Below, piece after piece: positions 7,136-13,560 of a DNA stretch of 17,386 nt. The notes under the pieces were generated by a model, which made no database searches, was not told where the DNA came from, and saw only the letters and a program-made list of their open reading frames with translations. Source of the stretch: Moraxellaceae bacterium (GTDB taxonomy: Bacteria; Pseudomonadota; Gammaproteobacteria; Pseudomonadales; Moraxellaceae); NCBI GenBank assembly GCA_030684415.1, contig JAUXNL010000185.1, positions 1 through 17,386 on the forward strand, read 5' to 3'. A program made the position numbers and the translations under genes. The first letter of the stretch is position 1, and each line of letters begins with the position of its first letter.

Positions 7136-7908
7136 CAATTTAACCACTCACGCGCATACCCACGAAGTCGGCCAAGCACATCCGTCTTGAAGCTCACATG
7201 ACGATAATAGCCATGCTTCCAAACCACTCGACGGTAATCATGGTTCCGCATCCAGCTATCGACACGCTTTTCAAAAAGCTCTCCACCGTACTTCGGATAA
7301 CGGTCAGAAAACGGATGGGACTCCTCATAGATGCGCTGCCGGAAGTCCGCCGCACGTACCAGATACATCTGGTCAGAGAAGCCATAACAGTGACAAAAAG
7401 TCTCATCTTCCCGAAAAGACTCACGTCGCACCTGATCAAGACGAGAATTCCAGACAAGCGTCGCAACTTTTATTTCAGGCGACTTTGCCATCAAGGCCAG
7501 CGTGTCGCCCATCCAATGATAAGGTTTTGCCAAGCATGAATCCCCCGCAAAATGAAGTAGATACTCCGTCTTGCAGAGATAAATACTTACCAATTCGGCA
7601 ATCGAGTAAACATAGCCTTTGCCGAAGTCTTCCTGCGTCAGTCCAAAGAAATCCAATGCCTCTTCAGCATGATCCTTAACCACCACAAAATCATCGATGA
7701 TACCCTCATCGACTTTTTTCCGGCAAAGATCACTCACTTTGGCATAATCATTCACATTATTGATGTAAATAAGACGCCGCTCGAAAGCATGGCAATTACG
7801 ATCAATCATTTTCTGCAATCGGTTGGTGCCGAGAATGATTTCATAGTCACCTTCCCACACCTTGGTTTCAAACGTTACGGTTGGCAACATCTCAAACATC
7901 CATTTCAA
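7135..7908 (-). CDS. Divergent glycosyltransferase-like protein, unknown family
   Basis: I do not recognise a named family. The protein (up to 257 aa) has no signal peptide or membrane span. TVTFETKVWEGDYEIIL lies near the N-terminus, RRLIYINNVND follows (44-54), and EYLLHFAGDSCL (115-126) has a hydrophobic strand followed by GDS, in the position a DxD-like metal-binding motif takes in GT-A glycosyltransferases. Position between glycosyltransferases and rmlB supports a role in glycan assembly. The start is uncertain. The boundary given uses TTG at 7908; ATG at 7899 is an alternative, and neither has a good ribosome binding site. The same frame stays open for 24 more codons upstream with protein-like sequence (FRVYCQANAAPNF before LKWMF), but with no ATG, GTG or TTG before a TAG at 7981-7983. 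A 6-codon frame (7905-7925) bridges it to the upstream gene. Confidence 0.6.
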   Translation of the reverse strand: MKWMFEMLPTVTFETKVWEGDYEIILGTNRLQKMIDRNCHAFERRLIYINNVNDYAKVSDLCRKKVDEGIIDDFVVVKDHAEEALDFFGLTQEDFGKGYVYSIAELVSIYLCKTEYLLHFAGDSCLAKPYHWMGDTLALMAKSPEIKVATLVWNSRLDQVRRESFREDETFCHCYGFSDQMYLVRAADFRQRIYEESHPFSDRYPKYGGELFEKRVDSWMRNHDYRRVVWKHGYYRHVSFKTDVLGRLRGYAREWLN

Positions 7909-7925
7909 AAAATTCGGGGCAGCAT
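7905..7925 (-). other. Six-codon frame MLPRIF linking two glycosyltransferase genes
   Basis: The ATG (7925-7923) overlaps the TAA of the upstream gene as TAATG, and the TGA (7907-7905) overlaps the TTG at 7908 as TTGA. Ribosomes ending the upstream gene could therefore restart here and hand over to the TTG. A run of six T (minus strand, 7912-7907) lies inside it. Adding one T by slippage would fuse MLPRIF to LKWMFEM and give the downstream gene an ATG start. This may be a coupling device, a frameshift site, a sequencing error in the T-run, or chance. Confidence 0.3.
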
Positions 7926-9007
7926 TAGCCTGGCAATAGACGCGAAAGCTTGATCCGACGCAGCTCCACCCTTCGTGCCGCTATTGCAAGCCTATCCACC
8001 CAGTCCAGTGCTATACCGCCATCATTTTTTAACCCTCGCAAAAGAGCCCCATCAACAAAGACATCCTGAAAGCGGCGCATCACCCTTTCGGGTGAAAACA
8101 CTTTTGAATAGCAATCCCACTCCCCCGAACGAACATCCTCAGGGCGCAACTCCAGCAGAAAACGCAGCAAACTTCGCGGCCCATCATAAAGAAAAGCTTT
8201 ATCGGCCATCACATCAATATGATTCCGCTCACCTGAGCGAGAGTAGGTCAACACAGGGCGATTTCGTGCCGAAAATTCGGCGCAGGCCAGCCCGAATGTT
8301 TCACCCCTTTTGCGAGCATGTAGCATGGCATCACAGGTGTTGATAAACCTGACCTTGTATTGAATATCCGCAGAGCGCGGCAAGAAGAACACTCTCTCAT
8401 GCTGTACGAACCGAGGAATATTCAGAAAGACAAAGTAGACGTTGCTGCGTTTTTCGACTGCCTTAAGCACACAGAAACGCGCGAAATCCAGATCAAATGA
8501 GTCCGCACCACCATGACAGCCGAACACCATGGCAGCCTCCGGAATCCCCAATTCATCACGCATGCATTCGTGGATTGACGGCAGCGAGACGATATGTGGC
8601 ACTACAGGAGCCTTGCGATTTGAGCAGACCGCGGACAGCCAATCTGACACAAAAGCATAGGTTGCACCATGAAACCCTGCCGAAAAAGTTGGAAAGACAG
8701 CATGCACCATTGTCGGCACACCGCTGGCGACAACACCATCTTTTCTGCCGGCTTTGATCGCGTAAAAAATATCCGCCTTCTCCCGCTCGATCAGATGATC
8801 AACCTCGGAGAAGTCTTCATAAGCATGAACAGGAAACTGCCGTCTGAACTTCTCGATGACGGCAGAATCATTGCTGGGACTTCCTTTGCCATACACAACA
8901 ATAGACTCGTTCCCCAATATTTCCCTGTTGTAGAGGGCGTAGTCATAAAGGGCAACTTCCGTACCACGCACTGACAATTGATTGGATTGAAAAACAATGC
9001 GCTTCAT
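7925..9007 (-). CDS. GT-B type glycosyltransferase (360 aa), family uncertain
   Basis: Probably a nucleotide-sugar-dependent glycosyltransferase of the surface polysaccharide pathway. The N-terminal strand KRIVFQSNQLSVRGTEVALY (2-21) has the small-residue turn followed by T-E that many GT4-like enzymes show. Later parts include FGCHGGADSFD (162-172), YFVFLNIPRF (191-200) and RGETFGLACAEFSARNRPVL (234-253). In that last segment E236 and E244 form an E-x7-E motif typical of retaining GT-B enzymes. Specificity cannot be assigned. The ATG at 9007 has GGGGA about 6 bases upstream, 17 bases after the preceding stop. The last codons overlap the possible N-terminal extension of the next gene in another frame. 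Confidence 0.75.
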   Translation of the reverse strand: MKRIVFQSNQLSVRGTEVALYDYALYNREILGNESIVVYGKGSPSNDSAVIEKFRRQFPVHAYEDFSEVDHLIEREKADIFYAIKAGRKDGVVASGVPTMVHAVFPTFSAGFHGATYAFVSDWLSAVCSNRKAPVVPHIVSLPSIHECMRDELGIPEAAMVFGCHGGADSFDLDFARFCVLKAVEKRSNVYFVFLNIPRFVQHERVFFLPRSADIQYKVRFINTCDAMLHARKRGETFGLACAEFSARNRPVLTYSRSGERNHIDVMADKAFLYDGPRSLLRFLLELRPEDVRSGEWDCYSKVFSPERVMRRFQDVFVDGALLRGLKNDGGIALDWVDRLAIAARRVELRRIKLSRLLPG

Positions 9008-9024
9008 GCCCAGTCCCCAGAAAA

Positions 9025-9684
9025 TCAGAAGAGTCCAAACCAGCGCCGATAGCGTTTGTGAAGTCGCATGGGATCAAGTCGCTCACCGGCTTGAAGCTGA
9101 GATGCAACCTCCAGAAACCATCGGATGTTTCGCCGCTTTCTCGCCTGGAACAGATGAAACAATCCCGACTGATAGAACGTACCAATCCCATAAGAGCCCA
9201 CGTCAGCAAGATTCCACACCTGTTTCAAGCAGCCGGTGGGCATGGACATCTGCACTGGAACACCCTGCTCCTGGGCGACTCGGGTCACATGCTGACCAGC
9301 GTCGCTGATATCCGTTTCCCTGAAGCTGGGAGAGCCCATCTGGCGCCATACCCGCTTGCTCAGACACATGAATACCGGACTGACATAAATGTGGTCGCGA
9401 TCTTTGTGATTGGCCACTTGGGCCACACCATAAAGGACGCCTTTTTCTGCGGCAAGAAATGCCTCCGTTACAGCCGCTTTGCGTGTGGGAATGCAATCGA
9501 TATCCACAAATAGCACGATCTCATCATCAGGCAAGGCGGCCATGACCTCATTCATCCAGTCGCCATGTGCCTTGCCCGTCTGCTCCACCTGCTCAAGTGG
9601 CAAGTCGAAATGGGCAAAAACAGCAGCCTGTGCCTGCACGATACGAGGATCGATATTGTTCCAGTACATCGAAATTGTTTTCAT
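9025..9684 (-). CDS. Small GT-A-like protein with DxD motif, function unknown
   Basis: A 219-residue protein I cannot place in a numbered family. After a short N-terminal region (MKTISMYWNNIDPR) comes EIVLFVDIDCIPTRKAAV (55-72): a hydrophobic strand leading into D61-x-D63, the arrangement used by GT-A glycosyltransferases to hold the metal and nucleotide sugar. Later, YVSPVFMCLSKRVWRQMGSP and TGCLKQVWNLADVGSYGIGT could form an acceptor region. The C-terminus is basic (RLHKRYRRWFGLF), suggesting membrane-surface contact. It is short compared with usual GT-A enzymes. The ATG at 9684 follows GGGGA closely and lies 10 bases after the GT25-like gene, so the two are in one operon. It could be a glycosyltransferase or a modified-sugar transferase; the DxD motif is the main support. 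Confidence 0.6.
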   Translation of the reverse strand: MKTISMYWNNIDPRIVQAQAAVFAHFDLPLEQVEQTGKAHGDWMNEVMAALPDDEIVLFVDIDCIPTRKAAVTEAFLAAEKGVLYGVAQVANHKDRDHIYVSPVFMCLSKRVWRQMGSPSFRETDISDAGQHVTRVAQEQGVPVQMSMPTGCLKQVWNLADVGSYGIGTFYQSGLFHLFQARKRRNIRWFLEVASQLQAGERLDPMRLHKRYRRWFGLF

Positions 9685-9694
9685 ACTTTCCCCG

Positions 9695-10498
9695 CTACGC
9701 CCCTTGAGTCAGCTTCATCCTCAGAACCTGCAAATGACGCAACAATCCTCGTAATGCTCGACTGACTCGCTGACGCATGCTGAGGCCAAAGCGGTTGCGC
9801 CGGTAATCGCCCCGGATAGTGGAAACATGCACGGTATCTTCCATTACAACAAACGGACGCACATGCCATATCCTCATGAAAGCAGAAAAAAATGGATGGT
9901 CATCGGCAACTGTCACCACCGGAAAATTCGACTTCAACTTTTCACAACCTCGACGACTGACCAGATAGCCCACCATGCCAAGATGGCTCTGTCGAGGCCT
10001 GACACCAAACACATGATCAGGACCAACCGCCCCCAGCGGCATCACAGGATCATAGAGCCAAGCCATTTGCACATCTTCGTCGGCCAGCTTGGGGTAGCCT
10101 AGAATCAGTACATCAAAGTCGAGTGTGCGAGCCCCAGCGAGCACCTCACGGAACCCCGACAGCAGGCGCGCATCATCTTCAAGCACGCAGGCGTAGTCAT
10201 GTCCCTCAGCGAGAATTTTGTCATACACATTCTGGTGCGAAAGCGCACAACCAATCTCGCCTGCGGTCATGTCACGTCCGATATTATGCCGCATGGCTTC
10301 CGTCGACCCGACTTTCCCGGAGCGATCGTCAGTCGACAATTCGCTACCACGAACACCATCAACAAACTCATGCAATAGCCCCATCGCGAACAATTGGGCG
10401 GTCATACCTTGTCGGCGCTGGTCCGAGCCTGGAAGTGAAATGACGTATATGGGACAGGAAAAATCACTCTCCGTTCTGCCAACAGATATAGACGTCAT
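9695..10498 (-). CDS. Glycosyltransferase family 25 (LPS glycosyltransferase)
   Basis: This resembles the GT25 family, which includes LPS galactosyltransferases of the LgtB/LpsA group. The N-terminal segment PIYVISLPGSDQRRQGM (16-32) is the family's first strand and Arg-rich loop. MTAGEIGCALSH (77-88) is the strongest signature, followed by YACVLEDDARLL (102-113) with the acidic EDDA motif at 107-110. SHLGMVGYLVSRRGCEKL and the DDHPFF segment complete the pattern. At 267 residues it has the usual size. The donor is probably UDP-hexose by family analogy, not shown here. The ATG at 10498 overlaps the stop of the GT10-type gene (ATGA), with AGGAA about 9 bases upstream. The C-terminal 30 residues are basic, which would favour membrane contact. 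Confidence 0.85.
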   Translation of the reverse strand: MTSISVGRTESDFSCPIYVISLPGSDQRRQGMTAQLFAMGLLHEFVDGVRGSELSTDDRSGKVGSTEAMRHNIGRDMTAGEIGCALSHQNVYDKILAEGHDYACVLEDDARLLSGFREVLAGARTLDFDVLILGYPKLADEDVQMAWLYDPVMPLGAVGPDHVFGVRPRQSHLGMVGYLVSRRGCEKLKSNFPVVTVADDHPFFSAFMRIWHVRPFVVMEDTVHVSTIRGDYRRNRFGLSMRQRVSRALRGLLRHLQVLRMKLTQGA

Positions 10499-11538
10499 TT
10501 TTCAGTATTCCTAAGCTTCTCCATATACGTGCATACCCGGGCATGAATTTTCTCAAGCACTTGAGCAACAGCGATAATCACCGAGGATCGTCGCATTGCA
10601 TGACGGGAAAGTAGAAATCTCCCCGATTCCACTGTCTTTCCTTGCTCCGAAGACTCAATGATGCGACTGACGACGGCAAAGAAGTGATGCTCTTCCAGAA
10701 CACGACGCCGGGCTTCCTCAAGCAGTGGAAATCTTTTCTCATACAGGTCATCCGCGAGTGCACGGCGTATTATCACTGCTGCGCCATCAGGATCCTTGAT
10801 GTCGATTTCCACATAACTGCCCTCCGGGTAGTAATCACTCACATTCGGAGCGCCCGCATAGAACGGGAATGCGCGCCCTAGAAACGCATCTGGCAGTTTT
10901 TCGGTAATGTGATGCGCAGACACATGATTTTCCAGAACGACATGGTATTTGAAGGGATCAATCGCTTCGGCTTTGTCGTCAACTTCCCGGTGACCACGCC
11001 CAATGATTTCAATCTCGGGAATCAGTTCCTTGATGCGCTGGATGAAACGAAAACGGTAGGCATGCAAGGTATGTGTCTGCGCCTTGGGTGAGCCCATAAT
11101 CGAGATCACCCCGGTTTTCTCGCCACCACCAGACTCCACGCGCGCGCGCGACATGTAGGTCTTACCCGCACCGTAGTACCAGTGGTTCGCGGCTTGCTGC
11201 CAGTGCCGGTGTGGATGCGGCAACGCCCACTCCGGCTGAGTCGTCAGCACATGACCGAACTGTGCAGTGTAATGACGCCCATACGACTTTATTGACGAAG
11301 GCTCGGTTGTGACCAGCAGGGTATTTTCAGGAGGGCAAAGCAGGGGTTCGCTCGCCGCATGCGTTGGTTGTCCGTGCCGAGGAGGTACGTCGTCATACAC
11401 CACTACCCAGTCGTAAGCCGTGGCATCCCGGTCGAAGATAAAGCGGCAGCCGCCCCATATGCCGTCCTCTTCAGGAAAATAGCGCAACCAATCGGAGGCC
11501 AGTACGCGGCCGACCACCTTGACCGTTATCAGTTTCAC
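10495..11538 (-). CDS. Glycosyltransferase family 10 (fucosyltransferase-like)
   Basis: The C-terminal half carries the GT10 donor-binding signature: DPFKYHVVLENHVSAHHITE (194-213), then KLPDAFLGRAFPFYAGAPNV (214-233), including the E203-N204 and E213-K214 residues conserved in alpha-1,3-fucosyltransferases. IISIMGSPKA-like sequence (GVISIMGSPKA, 143-153) lies before it. The N-terminal 130 residues are variable, as expected for the acceptor side. Classical members use GDP-fucose, but no GDP-fucose genes are in this window, so the donor is open. The start is GTG at 11538 with GGGAG about 6 bases upstream. The protein is 347 residues, and its end overlaps the next gene as ATGA. The GTG also overlaps the stop of a 39-codon frame filling the gap upstream. 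A (CG)6 run at 11139-11150 lies inside the gene. Confidence 0.85.
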   Translation of the reverse strand: MKLITVKVVGRVLASDWLRYFPEEDGIWGGCRFIFDRDATAYDWVVVYDDVPPRHGQPTHAASEPLLCPPENTLLVTTEPSSIKSYGRHYTAQFGHVLTTQPEWALPHPHRHWQQAANHWYYGAGKTYMSRARVESGGGEKTGVISIMGSPKAQTHTLHAYRFRFIQRIKELIPEIEIIGRGHREVDDKAEAIDPFKYHVVLENHVSAHHITEKLPDAFLGRAFPFYAGAPNVSDYYPEGSYVEIDIKDPDGAAVIIRRALADDLYEKRFPLLEEARRRVLEEHHFFAVVSRIIESSEQGKTVESGRFLLSRHAMRRSSVIIAVAQVLEKIHARVCTYMEKLRNTEK

Positions 11539-11654
11539 CTGCCACTCCCAACACTTTCAAAGCGCTCCAAAACATCTCTCAGCATGCCTGATGATGCGCA
11601 GTCAGCCACTTGAGCTCGAGCACCCCATGACAGCCATACCAAGATGCCCATCAT
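11535..11654 (-). CDS. Possible 39-codon small ORF bridging ELM1-like gene and GT10 gene
   Basis: This frame exactly spans the 115-base gap. Its ATG (11654-11652) overlaps the TGA of the ELM1-like gene (TGATG; a second in-frame ATG follows directly), and its TGA (11537-11535) overlaps the GTG start of the GT10-type gene (GTGA). GGGG at 11659-11662 lies 4 bases upstream as a possible ribosome binding site. The product opens with a short hydrophobic stretch (MMGILVWLSWGARAQ), continues VADCASSGMLRDVLERFES and ends VGSGR. The second half could form an amphipathic helix. I recognise no family. It could be a small membrane-associated peptide, a translational relay, a remnant of a lost gene, or chance. 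The matching layout at 7046-7135 makes chance less attractive but does not exclude it. Confidence 0.38.
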   Translation of the reverse strand: MMGILVWLSWGARAQVADCASSGMLRDVLERFESVGSGR

Positions 11655-12556
11655 CACACCCCATCCAGCAGGGACTTTGCCACCCTGTCCGCCTCATTGA
11701 GCACAGGCGGCACGACCAGCACATGCTGCCCCGAGTACCAGTCATTGAATCGCGTCACGACACCACTGTTGACCAACTGCTGCACGCCCTGCACAACACG
11801 GCTCCCGGCAACCACGCCTGGCAAGGCCAGCATGCCCACCCGACAGCCCGCCGTCAGCGCCTCATAAACCATCGACACGCTGTCTTCACTGACCCAGACG
11901 GTTTCCGTCACCGCCAGCTTCTGCGCTAACCAGCCTGGCGGACAATCCTGCCAGCGCTGGAACCGCTCTCCGTACCGACGCAGCAGCTCTGCCGACAAAG
12001 ACTCCGGCGTACGCCGCGAGTCTGCAATGCGCCAGGCCGCCCCAGGCTTCTGTGCACTCACCAGCACGTCCACCTGCTTGAGAATGGCCACATCATCCCA
12101 ACTGGCATGCTTGCTCTCCCCGCCCACCAGCACGAGTAAAGAGGCGGGTACTTTCTCGCCCGGCCGCATGGGGTTGAGCACACCACGGGTCACCATGATG
12201 CGGTCACTGGCCGCCACACCATCATGCTCAGGCACGACGATGTGATCAAAGAGAAACGCGGGGAGAGAGGGCTTCATCAGCACCACCACGGAGGCACCTG
12301 TGATGCGTTTTGCCGCAAGGAGACCCAGATGGGTGGCGTGACCGGCACCGATGATGAATTTCGGCCGACGCTGCATGAAGCCACCAGGAAACCGGCGAAG
12401 CAACAAATCCAGAAAACCCACCGGGTGCGCGGCAACATCAATGTCGAGCACTTCAATCGGCGTAAGCCGCTGGAGGGCCTGCACCAGCCCCAGCGACTGC
12501 TGCATATGGCCGGGCTTGCCGTCAGTCAAACGCCAAATCACGAGTGCATCGGACAT
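11654..12556 (-). CDS. ELM1/GtrOC1-family protein (DUF1022, mitochondrial-fission ELM1-like)
   Basis: Bacterial member of the ELM1/DUF1022 family, which looks like a GT-B glycosyltransferase but has no settled biochemical role; in bacteria it is usually found beside LPS core genes. Visible marks are the opening IWRLTDGKPGHMQQSLGLVQ (7-26), KFIIGAGHATHLGLLAAKRI (66-85), VVVLMKPSLP, LVLVGGESKHASWDD and the C-terminal VSEDSVSMVYEALTAGCRVG, a donor-site-like segment. The 300-residue length is typical. The ATG at 12556 follows ilvE by 33 bases with only a weak GGGGCG site about 7 bases upstream. The gene sits at the boundary between the amino-acid genes and the polysaccharide cluster. Its TGA overlaps the ATG of a 39-codon frame. 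Confidence 0.85.
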   Translation of the reverse strand: MSDALVIWRLTDGKPGHMQQSLGLVQALQRLTPIEVLDIDVAAHPVGFLDLLLRRFPGGFMQRRPKFIIGAGHATHLGLLAAKRITGASVVVLMKPSLPAFLFDHIVVPEHDGVAASDRIMVTRGVLNPMRPGEKVPASLLVLVGGESKHASWDDVAILKQVDVLVSAQKPGAAWRIADSRRTPESLSAELLRRYGERFQRWQDCPPGWLAQKLAVTETVWVSEDSVSMVYEALTAGCRVGMLALPGVVAGSRVVQGVQQLVNSGVVTRFNDWYSGQHVLVVPPVLNEADRVAKSLLDGV

Positions 12557-12589
12557 GACGGCGCCCCGATCAGATGAGGATGGGCTTTA

Positions 12590-13513
12590 TCAGCGGACCG
12601 GCGTCAGCCAGTCGCTGTGCTTCGGATTGCGCCCCATCACCGTGTCGAAATACAGCGACTGCAGTTGTGTCGTGATCGGGCCACGGCGGCCAGCACCGAT
12701 GGTGCGTCCGTCGAGCTCGCGAATCGGTGTCACTTCGGCAGCGGTGCCGGTGAAGAAGGCTTCGTCAGCGATATAGACTTCATCGCGGGTGATGCGCTTT
12801 TCCACGAGAGGAATGCCCAGATCGCGCGACAGTGTGAGCACCGCGTTGCGGGTAATGCCATTGAGGCAGGCGGTGACTTCCGGCGTGTAAATCACGCCGT
12901 CTTTCACGATGAACACGTTCTCGCCCGACCCTTCGGCCACATAACCTTCCGGGTCCAGCAGCAGGGCTTCGTCCGCACCGCCAGAGAGTGCTTCCTGCAG
13001 AGCAAGCATCGAATTGATGTAGTTGCCATTGGCCTTGGCACGCGTCATGGAAATATTGACGTGATGACGGGTATAGCTCGACGTGCGCACCTTGATGCCA
13101 AGTTCAAGCGCCTCTTTGCCCATGTAGGCGCCCCAGTTCCAGGCAGCCACGATCACATGCACTTTCAAACCGGATGCACGCAGGCCCATGCCTTCGGAAC
13201 CGAGAAACACCATCGGGCGCAGGTAAGCGGCCGGCAGATTGTTTTCACGCACAGCGGCGCGTTGCGCTTCATTGATTTCGTCCTTGGTGAACGGAATCTT
13301 CATGTTCATGATGTGCGCAGAATCGAACAGGCGATTGGTGTGTTCCTTCAGGCGAAAAATCGCCGTACCCCCTTCGGCTTCATAAGCACGAACACCTTCG
13401 AACACACCCATTCCGTAATGCAGGGTATGGGTCAGTACATGGGTTTTGGCATCACGCCAGGGCACCATCTCGCCGTCATACCAGATCACGCCATCGCGAT
13501 CAGACATCGACAT
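12590..13513 (-). CDS. ilvE: Branched-chain amino acid aminotransferase
   Basis: Class IV PLP enzyme that performs the final transamination to leucine, isoleucine and valine, using glutamate, in the cytoplasm. Signatures are VIWYDGEMVPWRDAKTHVLT (9-28), LHYGMGVFEGVRAY (31-44), SMTRAKANGNYINSMLALQE (155-174) with K160 as the PLP lysine, and the GSGENVFIV and FFTGTAAEVTPI motifs. The open frame reaches 13591, but three ATGs lie near 13519, 13513 and 13507. The one at 13513 is 8 bases from GGAG and gives a 307-residue protein starting MSMSDRDGVIWYDG, the usual length and opening of the family in related proteobacteria. It lies 47 bases after glnE, with no terminator between, so co-transcription is likely. 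Confidence 0.96.
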   Translation of the reverse strand: MSMSDRDGVIWYDGEMVPWRDAKTHVLTHTLHYGMGVFEGVRAYEAEGGTAIFRLKEHTNRLFDSAHIMNMKIPFTKDEINEAQRAAVRENNLPAAYLRPMVFLGSEGMGLRASGLKVHVIVAAWNWGAYMGKEALELGIKVRTSSYTRHHVNISMTRAKANGNYINSMLALQEALSGGADEALLLDPEGYVAEGSGENVFIVKDGVIYTPEVTACLNGITRNAVLTLSRDLGIPLVEKRITRDEVYIADEAFFTGTAAEVTPIRELDGRTIGAGRRGPITTQLQSLYFDTVMGRNPKHSDWLTPVR

Positions 13514-13560
13514 TTTCATTTCTCCACGCGGGGTATCCGGTCCGCCGCTACACGGTTTGT

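Noticed and set aside
11589..11656. Inverted repeat TGATGATG / CATCATCA after the ELM1-like gene
   Set aside because: Low-complexity arms 52 bases apart with no T-run; probably chance.
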